Below, piece by piece: positions 20,190 through 28,390 of a stretch of 64,000 nucleotides of DNA (within the stretch, counting starts at the first letter, position 1; each line of letters starts with the position of its first letter). The notes beneath the pieces are model-generated. The model worked only from the letters and a program-made list of their open reading frames with translations. It did not search any database and was not told where the DNA came from. The DNA is from Vicinamibacteria bacterium (lineage in GTDB: Bacteria > Acidobacteriota > Vicinamibacteria > Fen-336): contig JAMQGV010000018.1 of assembly GCA_025994075.1 (NCBI GenBank), forward strand, positions 62,001 through 126,000, written 5' to 3'. The translations under genes were made by a program, and so were the position numbers.

Positions 20190-23100
20190 ATGTCCTCCGC
20201 GGTTCCGCGCGTTGCTTCCTATGCCCGCGACGTTGCGGTGCTGCTAGGGACGCCCGGGGTCAACGAGCTGACGTACTACCCCGCGCTGCAGAGCCTGCTC
20301 AGCGGGCTGCTGCGAGATCGCGGGCTGCCCTTCCAGGTGCGGATCGGGACCAGTCAGTACCGCCCCACCGGTGGTGCCGACATGCCGGACCTCGCGCTCT
20401 ACGACGGCGCTGGCGAGTTCCCCGTCGTGCTGGGCGAGGTCAAGCTGCCGAGCGCCGACCTCGACGAGATGGCGCTCTCCACCGGCACCGAGGACCAGGT
20501 CGGGCGCTACCTGCGCCGCACCGGTGTCGTCCTGCTCACCAACATCCGCGGGTTCTCGCTCGTGGTCAGCGGCAACGCCAGCGGTGATGGCCCGGTCGCC
20601 CCGGATCACCGGCGCGTGCTCGACACGGTCGAGCTGTGGCCGTCAGCCTCCGCGCTGAAGAAGGGCGCGGCGGTCTCCGCCGAGAGCGCGGAGGCGCTGG
20701 GCGATCTGCTCGAGCGTGCCGTGACCGAGTTCGCGGCCATCTCCGAGCCCGAGTCGCTCGCCCGCATCCTGGCCCGTCAGGCGCGGCGCGCGAAGCAGGA
20801 TCTGCCGAAGCAGTTCTCGCAGGCCGTGCGACCGCTGCTCGACGACTTCGGCAAGGCGCTCGGCATCCACTTCGAAGGCGAAGAGGGCGAAGAGTTCCTG
20901 CGCTCGTCGCTGATCCAGACCGTCTTCTACGGCCTGTTCGCTTCGTGGACGTTGTGGCACCGCGCGGGCCAGACCGGTTCGTTCGCCTGGCAGGACCTCT
21001 CGCGCTGGCTGCGCATCCCGTTCCTCGGCGCCCTCTTCCATGAGTTCGAGCACCCGTCGCGGCTCAAGGAGCTGGGCCTCAAGCCGCACCTCGACGCAGC
21101 GGCGGCCACGCTCGCGCGCGTCGACGGCGAGCGCTTCTTCGCCCGTTTCCAGGCACCGCAGATCGGGTCGCAGGCGGGGGTCTGGGCGGAGGAGCCATGC
21201 GACGGAGCCCAGCGGCCCGAGCGCCGGGATTCACTCCCGGCGCGAGCCGCCGTCGATCAGGGCGGCGGCTCGGCGGCGACGACCGCAATCCTCTACTTTT
21301 ACGAGCCGTTCCTCGAAGCCTTCGACCCGGACCTGCGCAAGCAGCTCGGCGTCTGGTACACGCCGTGGGAGATCGTCCGCTATCAGGTCCGCCGCGTCGA
21401 CCAGTTGCTGCGCGAGGAACTGGACTGCCCCAAGGGCCTCGCCGACCGCCGCGTCGTGGTCCTCGACCCCTGCTGCGGCACGGGCGCCTACCTGATCGAG
21501 ACGCTGCGCTGCGTGGCCGACCAACTGCGCTCGGAGGGCGCGGGCGCGCTGCTGCCCGCCGAGCTGCTCGACGCCGTCTGCCGCCGGCTGATCGGCTTCG
21601 AGATCCTCACGGCGCCGTTCGTGATCGCCCAGCTCCAGCTCTACCTGATGCTCGACGAGCTGGGCGCCCCGCCCGACGAGTCGCACCGCCCGGCGGTGTT
21701 CCTGACCAACGCGCTCACCGGTTGGGAAGGCGCCGACCAGATGAAGCTCTCGTTCCCGGAGCTGCAGGAGGAGCACGACGCCGCGCGGCGCGTGAAGCGC
21801 GAGGAGAAGATCATCGTCGCGCTCGGCAACCCGCCCTACAACCGCTTCGCGGGCGTGCCGCTCGACGAGGAGGCGAGCCTCGTCGACCACTACAAGGGCA
21901 TCCGCCGCGACGCCAAGGGCCAGCAACTCGGCAAGTCGGCGATCTACGAGCGCTGGGGCATCCGCAAGCAGCTCCTCGATGACCTCTACATCCGCTTCTT
22001 CCGCCTCGCCGAGGTCCGCATCGGCGACCGCGCCGACCACGGCATCGTCAGCTTCATCTCCAACAGCTCGTTCCTGGCCGGCCGCTCCCACCCGCTGATG
22101 CGCGAGTCGCTGCTCACGCGCTTCGACGACATCTGGGTGGACAACCTGCACGGCAACCGCCTCGCCAGCGAACGCACGCCGCAGGGCGATTCGTGCGAGA
22201 CGATCTTCAACACGGACAGCGGCGGACCGGGCATCAAGGTCGGCACGTCGATCACGACGTTCTTGAAGCGGGGAGCGCCGCGGGGTAAGACGCCATCGGC
22301 GGCTGTCCACGTCCGCGACTTCTGGGGCCGCGCGGACGCCAAGCGGCGCGCGCTGCTCGCCAGCCTCGAACTCGAAGCGACACCGGCGAAGGCCCGCGAG
22401 GAGTGCGCCGCGACGCCCGAGGGCCCTCGACCCTACGAAGACGTCACGCCGACGGAGAGCGGGATGTGGCGCCTCGTCAGCACGACGGCCTCCGGCTCCT
22501 ACGAGGACTGGCCCGCGCTGGACGATCTCTTCGTCGAGTCCTTCCAGGGGGTGAACCCGAACCGCGGCCTCGAAGGCAGCGTCATCGACACCGATCAGGT
22601 GCAACTCGAGCAACGCATGCGCCTCTACTTCTCGGGTGCGACGAACGCCGCCGTCGGCGAGGCCATGCCCGAGCTGTTCACCAGGCGGGCCGGCTACGAT
22701 CCCGCCGTCGTCCGGAAACGGCTACTCGCGGACGGCTTCCGCGTGGCCCGGATCGTCCCCTACGTTCTGTTTCCGCTCGACAGCCGCTCCATCTACTACG
22801 ACGATCAGCAAGGCCTGCTCAACCGCCCGCGGCCGGAACTGTGGGCCAACCTAGAGGAGAACCAGTTTCTGGTCGCCGTCCCACAACCGCGGCGTGTTTC
22901 AGAGAGCCGACCGCTCCTGGTCTCGGGCCTCTTCGACCTGCACCTGCACGACCGCGGATCCGTCGGCTTCCCTGCTCGCGTCGTCGAGGCCGCGAAGAAC
23001 GTCGACCTGTTCACTCCGAAGCCCGAGGCGCCCAGAATCGTCGCCAACATCGTTGCGACGGCGTGGGATGCGCTCAAGGCAGCACATGGGCTGCGCGGTG

Positions 23101-23780
23101 ATCTCACGGGCCCCGATGCAGTTCGCCTGGTTCGTGCACTCCATGCGCTCGTGCTCGCGATCGGTCATGCGCCACGGTTCGAAGCGGACCACGCCGAGTC
23201 GCTCGCCCAGGACTGGCTGCACCTGCCGATCCCGCGCGACAAGGCCGTGCTGAAGGAGTGCGCCGCCCTGGGCGCCCAGGTCGGCACGCTGCTCGACCCG
23301 GCGACGGACCCGACGAAGCTGCTGGCCTCGCTGCTCGGCGCCCGCCGCCGCCACCTCGCCGTGATCGCGACGCGCTCCACGGAGGCGGTCCGCGACGGCG
23401 ACCTCGTGGTCACCGTCTCCTACTTCGGCGCGGCCCCGGGCAAGTGGGTCGCACGCCAGCCGACGGAGGACGAGGGCGAAGTCCCGGCCTGGGGCGAGCA
23501 GACCGGCGACCTCTGGCTCAACGACGCGGTCTACCTCAAGAACGTCCCCGAGCGCGTCTGGCGCTACGAGCTGGGCGGCTACCCGGTGCTCAAGAAGTGG
23601 CTCGGCTACCGGGACGCCAAGCGCCGCGACGGCCGCCCGGTCACCCTCGCGGAACTCGACCACCTGCGGGGCATGGTCCACCGCCTCGCGGCGCTCCTCC
23701 TGCTCCACGACGCCCTCGACGCCGCCTACGAGAAAGCCGCGGCCGACGCCTTCACGACGACCGACCTCGGTCTCAGGTAG
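20190..23780 (+). CDS. Single-polypeptide restriction-modification enzyme (nuclease, N6-adenine methylase, specificity)
   Basis: The 1196-residue protein has an N-terminal PD-(D/E)XK-like domain (Glu26, Asp67, and Glu83-Val-Lys85 in GEVKLP). A spacer follows, then a gamma-type adenine methyltransferase core: FYEPFLEAFDP..GVWYTP, SAM motif DPCCGTG at 426-432 and catalytic NPPY at 547-550. The C-terminal ~600 residues, ending with a GGYPVLKKWLGYR motif, resemble the specificity region of type ISP/LlaBIII or type IIG enzymes. I see no helicase motifs, unlike type ISP. A likely in-frame insertion with a 23-base hairpin lies near residues 335-370. The role would be to cut unmodified foreign DNA while methylating host sites. 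The gene stands alone within a block that interrupts the kinase cluster. Confidence 0.85.
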   Translation: MSSAVPRVASYARDVAVLLGTPGVNELTYYPALQSLLSGLLRDRGLPFQVRIGTSQYRPTGGADMPDLALYDGAGEFPVVLGEVKLPSADLDEMALSTGTEDQVGRYLRRTGVVLLTNIRGFSLVVSGNASGDGPVAPDHRRVLDTVELWPSASALKKGAAVSAESAEALGDLLERAVTEFAAISEPESLARILARQARRAKQDLPKQFSQAVRPLLDDFGKALGIHFEGEEGEEFLRSSLIQTVFYGLFASWTLWHRAGQTGSFAWQDLSRWLRIPFLGALFHEFEHPSRLKELGLKPHLDAAAATLARVDGERFFARFQAPQIGSQAGVWAEEPCDGAQRPERRDSLPARAAVDQGGGSAATTAILYFYEPFLEAFDPDLRKQLGVWYTPWEIVRYQVRRVDQLLREELDCPKGLADRRVVVLDPCCGTGAYLIETLRCVADQLRSEGAGALLPAELLDAVCRRLIGFEILTAPFVIAQLQLYLMLDELGAPPDESHRPAVFLTNALTGWEGADQMKLSFPELQEEHDAARRVKREEKIIVALGNPPYNRFAGVPLDEEASLVDHYKGIRRDAKGQQLGKSAIYERWGIRKQLLDDLYIRFFRLAEVRIGDRADHGIVSFISNSSFLAGRSHPLMRESLLTRFDDIWVDNLHGNRLASERTPQGDSCETIFNTDSGGPGIKVGTSITTFLKRGAPRGKTPSAAVHVRDFWGRADAKRRALLASLELEATPAKAREECAATPEGPRPYEDVTPTESGMWRLVSTTASGSYEDWPALDDLFVESFQGVNPNRGLEGSVIDTDQVQLEQRMRLYFSGATNAAVGEAMPELFTRRAGYDPAVVRKRLLADGFRVARIVPYVLFPLDSRSIYYDDQQGLLNRPRPELWANLEENQFLVAVPQPRRVSESRPLLVSGLFDLHLHDRGSVGFPARVVEAAKNVDLFTPKPEAPRIVANIVATAWDALKAAHGLRGDLTGPDAVRLVRALHALVLAIGHAPRFEADHAESLAQDWLHLPIPRDKAVLKECAALGAQVGTLLDPATDPTKLLASLLGARRRHLAVIATRSTEAVRDGDLVVTVSYFGAAPGKWVARQPTEDEGEVPAWGEQTGDLWLNDAVYLKNVPERVWRYELGGYPVLKKWLGYRDAKRRDGRPVTLAELDHLRGMVHRLAALLLLHDALDAAYEKAAADAFTTTDLGLR
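21221..21243. repeat. REP-like hairpin inside the restriction-modification coding region
   Basis: GCGCCGGGA and its exact complement TCCCGGCGC flank the loop TTCAC. The shape is typical of bacterial intergenic palindromes, yet it is translated here in frame, in a Ser/Gly/Arg-rich stretch that looks extra for the family. Confidence 0.6.
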
Positions 23781-23813
23781 CCCCGCCGCCCGGAGGCCGC
23801 CGCTCGTCGGCCG

Positions 23814-24332
23814 TCAGACGTCCGCGGGCAACCGCCGCAGCACGACGTGGGTGAAGTCCTGGGGAGCGCCTGCCGGGGTGACGTGGCGACGCTCGAACCC
23901 GCGCACCAGCTCGAATCCAGCCCCGACCCGTTCGACGAGGCCCGCCACGTCGTAGCGTTGCACCGGCAACCCGCTGCACCGGGTCGGCCCGGTCTGGGCG
24001 AACGTGGCGAGCACGACGTGGCCGCCGGGCGCCAGGTTCGCTCTCAGCGTCGAGAGGTACGCGTCCTGATCCGCGGACTCGGTCAAGAAGTGAAAGACCG
24101 CCCGGTCGTGCCAGAGGTCCACGGGCTCGCGCAAGCGAAGCTGCCGAGCGTCGCCGACGACCCACTCGACCTGCGAGCCGCGCTCCGCGAGTCGCGAGCG
24201 CGCGACCGACAGGGCCGCCGCCGAAATGTCGGCCACCGTGACCCGGTGAAAGCCACGGTCGAGCAGGCGATCGACCAGGAAGGAGGCCCCGCCGCCGACG
24301 TCGAGGATCGATCCCTGGCCCGTCGACGTCAT
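23814..24332 (-). pseudogene. SAM-dependent methyltransferase, apparently missing its N-terminus
   Basis: The 172-residue frame starts at ATG 24332 and runs almost at once into SAM motif I (ILDVGGGASFLVD). It continues with VTVADIS, WHDRAVFHFLTE, a GGHVVLATFA strand and a CSGLPVQRYD segment, typical of small class I methyltransferases acting on small molecules. Related proteins normally carry about 40 more residues before motif I, with a W..Y segment. Upstream of 24332 this frame stays open but gives no such sequence, and neither do the other minus-strand frames. The gene is probably 5'-truncated at the edge of the inserted block. It converges on the restriction-modification gene (33-base gap). 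A functional short form cannot be excluded. Confidence 0.6.
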
Positions 24333-24474
24333 CCTGCCATCTTTCCGGCAGCCCCCGGGGGAACCACAGTCTCCGGCGCCTTCACGATCGACGGCCTCGG
24401 CTTCGAACCCGACCGCGTCGACGTGAAGGTCGAGCGCGGGCTGCAGGAAGCGTGGGGGATGGCGCGCCGAGCGC

Positions 24475-24491
24475 CCGGGCGTTGCGCCCGG
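24475..24491. repeat. GC hairpin (CCGGGCG / CGCCCGG)
   Basis: Seven-base arms flank a TTG loop, followed by further CCCGGGCG copies. It resembles the CCCGGGC hairpin after the seven-PAS kinase at 18331-18349. Confidence 0.45.
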
Positions 24492-24573
24492 CAGCCCGGG
24501 CGAAACACCCGGCGGAGACGCGAGCGCCATCGGCGGGCGCCGCAGAACGGCGGCGGCGGGACCGATTCGGCTC

Positions 24574-24589
24574 CGGCACGGCCTGTGCT
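24574..24589 (+). promoter_or_regulatory. Sigma-54-like promoter for the second Cys-motif kinase
   Basis: CGGCACGGCCTGTGCT keeps GG-N10-GC spacing and the GGCACG core of the other sigma-54 sites. Predicted initiation near 24600 would give an ~87-base leader before ATG 24687. Confidence 0.5.
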
Positions 24590-24668
24590 GAGGCGTACCC
24601 CAGGAGCCCAGGACTGAGCTCCGACGCGACGTCCGATCCCCGCGGACGACACGCCGATCAGCGTGGGG

Positions 24669-24695
24669 AACTCGAGGAGAGAGGGCATGAACGCA
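24669..24695 (+). repeat. Right copy of the imperfect 27-bp direct repeat
   Basis: It contains the ribosome site and first three codons of the kinase gene at 24687. It differs from the left copy (20027-20053) at only two positions. The upstream part resembles the 3' end of the first kinase gene, as expected if the two kinase genes were once adjacent. Confidence 0.75.
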
Positions 24696-25901
24696 GTCGG
24701 CCGGCCGGTCCACGCGACCCGCACCCTGGACGCAGGGGTCCTGCCCTATCAGCCGCCGAAGCGGCGCTCGGACCCCGTCGAACGCAGCCGCCAGCAGGAG
24801 TCGCTGGCCGCGCATCCGGCGCTGCTGCGCCTCGTCGACGAGTTGCCGGTTCCGGCGGCCGTGCTGAACCCGCAGCGCGAGGTCCTGCACGAGAACGCCT
24901 CGCTGCGCGGCCTGCTGCGGCCCGGTTCCGTGTCGCTGATCGGTCTGCGGCTGGGGGAGGCGGCGGGCTGTCGCCGCGCCGTCGAGGGCCCCGGGGGCTG
25001 CGGGACCAGCGAGCACTGCCACCTGTGCGGCCTCGGCCGCAGCCTCTCCGATCTCGAGCAGACGGGCGAGACCGTGACCCGCGAGTGCCGGATCGCAGGT
25101 CAGGTGGGCGACGAGCCGGTCGTCTACGACCTGCGCGCCAGGGCCAGCCGAATGCCGGAGCCTCGGGGGTTCGGCCTCGTGGTCCTGGAGGACATCTCGC
25201 ACCTCAAGCGGCGGGAGGCGCTGGAGGCGATGTTCTTCCACGACCTGCTCAACACCCTGTCGGGCCTCGACGGTTACATGCAGTTCTGGGACGAGTTGCA
25301 GCCCGTCGAACGCGAGCAGCTTGCGCCCGTGATCCGCCGCATGACCCGCCAGGCCGTCGAGGAGGTGGTCACGCAACGCGACCTGGCGCTCGCCGAAGCA
25401 GGCCAGCTTCGCGCCCGGCCGCAGGCGGTCGAAGTCGGCCGCCTGGTGGAGGGCCTGTGCGCGGGCTATCAGCACGGCCCGTTCGCCACCGGCAAGGTCG
25501 TACGCTTCAGCAGCCCGTCCGACCTCGAGGAGCCGCTCTCCACGGATCCCGTGCTCCTGCGGCGCGTCGTCGGCAACCTGATCAAGAACGCGCTGGAAGC
25601 CTCGAGCCCGGGACAGACGGTCGTCGTGCGCTGGTCGCCGGAGCTGCGCCGCATCAGCGTCCACAACGAGGCGGTGATGCCCCCCGAGGTGCGCGGCCAG
25701 GTCTTCCAGCGCTCGTTCTCGACCAAGGGCGCCGGCCGCGGGATCGGCACCCACTCCGTTCGGCTGCTGACCGAAGCGCACCTGCGGGGCCACGTCGACT
25801 TCGTGTCGGCCCCGGGCCTCGGCACCACGTTCCGCGTGACCCTGCCCGAGAGCCTCGCGGAGGCGGGCGCGACGGCAGGGGCGGCCGAGACGGCCGCCTG
25901 A
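24687..25901 (+). CDS. Soluble sensor histidine kinase with C-x9-C-x5-C-x2-C motif (paralogue 2)
   Basis: The 404-residue paralogue of the kinase at 18825-20048 has the same PAS-like sensor with Cys95, Cys105, Cys111 and Cys114 (GGCGTSEHCHLCGL), H-box FFHDLLNTLSGL with His185, N-box NLIKNALEAS and GRGIGTHSVRLL. It has no receiver and no membrane segment. Shared landmarks (LVDELPVPAAVLN, EVLHENASLR) show tandem duplication. ATG 24687 follows GAGGAGAGAGGG; an in-frame ATG at 24663 lacks a comparable site. The identical cysteine spacing in both copies suggests a metal, iron-sulfur or thiol redox sensor, by inference only. It converges on the minus-strand kinase gene ending at 25914. Confidence 0.85.
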   Translation: MNAVGRPVHATRTLDAGVLPYQPPKRRSDPVERSRQQESLAAHPALLRLVDELPVPAAVLNPQREVLHENASLRGLLRPGSVSLIGLRLGEAAGCRRAVEGPGGCGTSEHCHLCGLGRSLSDLEQTGETVTRECRIAGQVGDEPVVYDLRARASRMPEPRGFGLVVLEDISHLKRREALEAMFFHDLLNTLSGLDGYMQFWDELQPVEREQLAPVIRRMTRQAVEEVVTQRDLALAEAGQLRARPQAVEVGRLVEGLCAGYQHGPFATGKVVRFSSPSDLEEPLSTDPVLLRRVVGNLIKNALEASSPGQTVVVRWSPELRRISVHNEAVMPPEVRGQVFQRSFSTKGAGRGIGTHSVRLLTEAHLRGHVDFVSAPGLGTTFRVTLPESLAEAGATAGAAETAA

Positions 25902-25913
25902 CCCCGCGACCGC

Positions 25914-27956
25914 TCAGGAATCGAGCAGCTTGCGCACGCGCTCCGCCAGCTCGCTGGCCGTGAACGGCTTCGAGAGCAGGTGGACGCCGGGCTCGACGAT
26001 GCCCCGTTGCGCCACGATGTCGGCCGTGTAGCCGGACACGAACAGGCAGCGCAGCCGCGGGTGCCGCGCCTGCAGCAGTGCCGCGAGCTCGCGCCCGTTC
26101 ATCTCGGGCATCACGAGATCGGTCACCAGCAGGTCCACCCGGTCGCCCTCGGTGGCGGCGATGGATAGTGCCTCGCCGGGCGAGGCCGTGGCCAGGACGC
26201 GGTAGCCGAGGTCCGCCAGCACGTCCCGGGTGACCTCCAGCATGGCCGGCTCGTCCTCCACGACGAGCAGGGTCTCCGAGCCGCCGCGGACCGCTCCTGC
26301 CGTGGGAGCCGGCGCATCCGCCTCGCGTTCGCCGATCGCCACCGGCAGGAACACCGTGAACGTCGACCCTCGGCCCGGTTCGGACTCGACGCCGATGTAG
26401 CCCCCGTTCTGCTTGGCGATGCCGTAGACGGTCGCCAGGCCGAGGCCCGTCCCGTGCCCGGTGGGCTTGGTCGTGAAGAACGGCTCGAAGATGCGATCGA
26501 TCAGCTCGGGCGCGATCCCGGAGCCGTCGTCCTTCACGCTCAGGCACACGTAGCGGCCCGGGACCAGGCCCGGTCGCCTGTCGACGAACGCCGCGTCGGC
26601 CTCCAGGTTGCTCGTCGCGACGACGATCTCGCCGACGCCCGTGATCGCGTCGCGGGCGTTGACGACCAGGTTGGAGACGAGCTGGTCGATCTGGCCGGGG
26701 TCCGCCCGCACGGACCAGAGTCCGGCGCCCGGCTGCCAGCCGAGGCGCACGTCTTCCCCGATCAACTGGCGCAGCAGCCGCAACATGCCCTCGATGCGGT
26801 CGTTGACGTCGAGCTGCCGGGGCTCCACCGGCTGCTGGCGCGCGAAGCCCAGCAACTGCCGCGTCAGGTTCGCGGAACGCCGCCCTGCCTCCCGGATCGC
26901 TTCGAGGTGACGCGCGAGCGGCGAGCCCGCCGGCACCAGCTTGAGAGCGAGATCGGCATGTCCCAGCACGACGCCGAGCGCGTTGTTGAAGTCGTGGGCC
27001 ACCCCGCCGGCCAGCCGGCCCACCGACTCCATCTTCTGCGCCTGGCGGAGCTGCGCTTCGAGGCTGATCCTCCTCGCCTCCGCCTCCCGGCGCTCGCTGA
27101 CGTCCTGCTTGACCGCGATGAAGTGAGTGATCGCCCCCGAGTCGTCACGGACGGGCGTGATCGTCTGCTCCTCCGGGTAGAGAGTGCCGTCTTTCCGCCG
27201 GTTGACCAGTTCGCCCCGCCATACCTCGCCGTCGAGGATGGAGCGCCACAGGGCCGCGTAGTCCTCCTGCGGGGTGAGGCCGGAGCGAACCAGCACCCGA
27301 GGGTTCTGGCCAGTCGCCTCCTCGAGTTCGTAGCCCGTGAGGGCCGTGAAGGCCGGGTTGGCCCAGACGATGTCGCCTTCGCGATCGGTGATCACGATCG
27401 CGTTCGCCGCAGCCTCGAGCGCGGACGTCTGCAGCCGTCGTGCTGCGACCGCCGCCTGCAGGTCCTCCACCGCACTGAGGAGCGCCCGCCGCGACGCCTC
27501 GGCCTCCGCCAGCAGGCGCCGGGTCTCTGCCTGCGCAGCCCGTTCGGCGTCCTGGGCCCGCCGCCGCTCGCGCCGCTCCTCGGCCTCGTGGAGCTCTCGC
27601 TCGACCGCCGCTCCCAGCCGCGTCAGGCGGTCCTTCAGCAGGTAGTCGTGGGCGCCCGCCCGCATGGCTTCGACGGCGACGTCTTCTCCGACGGTGCCGG
27701 AGATCAGCAGGAACGGAAGGTCCAGGCCGCTGTCGCGGACGAGGGCGAGGGCTTCGAGGCCTCCGAACCCCGGCATCGCGTAGTCGCACAGGACCACGTC
27801 CCAGGACTCTCCGGAGAGCGCTGCGGTCAACGCCTCGGCGCTCGCAACCCGCCGCCATTCGAGAGCGAACCCCTGGCGTTCCATCTCGCGGACGACCAGT
27901 TCGGCGTCGACGGGCGAATCGTCGACGACCAGCGCACGCACCCGGCGCGGACTCAC
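25914..27956 (-). CDS. Hybrid histidine kinase (REC-PAS-HK-REC)
   Basis: With GTG 27956 as start the protein has 680 residues: a receiver (about 1-125, phospho-site in [10 protein letters not shown]), a coiled-coil linker, a PAS domain (about 178-298), HisKA with [10 protein letters not shown] and His321, HATPase ([28 protein letters not shown]) and a second receiver (about 560-675, [13 protein letters not shown]). The open frame extends upstream, but only over the neighbouring gene in another frame. The start overlaps the stop of the upstream receiver gene as GTGA. The receiver at both ends suggests that it takes phosphate from an upstream kinase and relays it. It is the last gene of a coupled minus-strand operon. 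Confidence 0.9.
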   Translation of the reverse strand: MSPRRVRALVVDDSPVDAELVVREMERQGFALEWRRVASAEALTAALSGESWDVVLCDYAMPGFGGLEALALVRDSGLDLPFLLISGTVGEDVAVEAMRAGAHDYLLKDRLTRLGAAVERELHEAEERRERRRAQDAERAAQAETRRLLAEAEASRRALLSAVEDLQAAVAARRLQTSALEAAANAIVITDREGDIVWANPAFTALTGYELEEATGQNPRVLVRSGLTPQEDYAALWRSILDGEVWRGELVNRRKDGTLYPEEQTITPVRDDSGAITHFIAVKQDVSERREAEARRISLEAQLRQAQKMESVGRLAGGVAHDFNNALGVVLGHADLALKLVPAGSPLARHLEAIREAGRRSANLTRQLLGFARQQPVEPRQLDVNDRIEGMLRLLRQLIGEDVRLGWQPGAGLWSVRADPGQIDQLVSNLVVNARDAITGVGEIVVATSNLEADAAFVDRRPGLVPGRYVCLSVKDDGSGIAPELIDRIFEPFFTTKPTGHGTGLGLATVYGIAKQNGGYIGVESEPGRGSTFTVFLPVAIGEREADAPAPTAGAVRGGSETLLVVEDEPAMLEVTRDVLADLGYRVLATASPGEALSIAATEGDRVDLLVTDLVMPEMNGRELAALLQARHPRLRCLFVSGYTADIVAQRGIVEPGVHLLSKPFTASELAERVRKLLDS

Positions 27957-28390
27957 GAGCAGGACCCGGGAGTGGCCGGCTCGTTGAGCTCGAGCCAGTA
28001 GCGTCCCGCGGTCTCGACCAGTTCGTCGAAGTGCGCGCCGTCGACGGGTTTGACGAGGTAGCTGTTGGCACCCGCCCCGTAGGCCTCCGTGACGTCCGAA
28101 GGCTCGCGCGAGGACGTGAAGACAACCGCCACGAGGGCGCGCGTCCGGGGATCGGTCTTCAATCGTCGCAGCAGGGTGAGCCCGTCCATCCGCGGCATCT
28201 TGAGATCGAGCAGCACCAGGCACGGCAGCGGGGCCCCGGACTCGAGCCGCGCCACGGCCTCGAGGCCGTCGCGCGCCCATTCGATGGCGCAGGGCAGGCG
28301 CCGTCTCAGCGCGCGCTGCGCGAGCTCGGCGTCGACCGGGTTGTCTTCGACGATCAGCACCTGGGGCGCGTTGCCCGCGGTGGGGTTCAT
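27953..28390 (-). CDS. Rcp1-like single-domain response regulator
   Basis: The 145-residue receiver has VLIVEDNPVDAEL, phospho-acceptor Asp62 (LLDLKMPRMDG), the FTSS switch region and YLVKPVD. NPVDAEL and an extended C-terminal helix are typical of Rcp1-type regulators paired with phytochrome-like kinases. The upstream gene is exactly such a kinase (SHDLRAPLRG), overlapping as ATGA at 28387-28390, and the downstream hybrid kinase overlaps as GTGA. It has no effector domain, so it probably carries phosphate between the two kinases. Confidence 0.92.
   Translation of the reverse strand: MNPTAGNAPQVLIVEDNPVDAELAQRALRRRLPCAIEWARDGLEAVARLESGAPLPCLVLLDLKMPRMDGLTLLRRLKTDPRTRALVAVVFTSSREPSDVTEAYGAGANSYLVKPVDGAHFDELVETAGRYWLELNEPATPGSCS

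Larger units (their letters stand above)
24333..24686. other. 354-bp gene-free junction between the inserted block and the second Cys-motif kinase
   Basis: I find no convincing coding region here. It holds a GC hairpin at 24475-24491 (CCGGGCG-TTG-CGCCCGG), further CCCGGG-rich repeats, a sigma-54-like promoter at 24574-24589 and the right copy of the 27-bp repeat at 24669-24695. The truncated methyltransferase starts at its left edge, so the right boundary of the inserted block probably lies within this stretch. Confidence 0.55.

Noticed and set aside
20027..24695. 27-bp repeats as a target-site duplication of a transposon
   Set aside because: They are longer and less perfect than usual duplications, contain functional gene ends, and I see no transposase or terminal inverted repeats; duplicated gene junctions explain them better.
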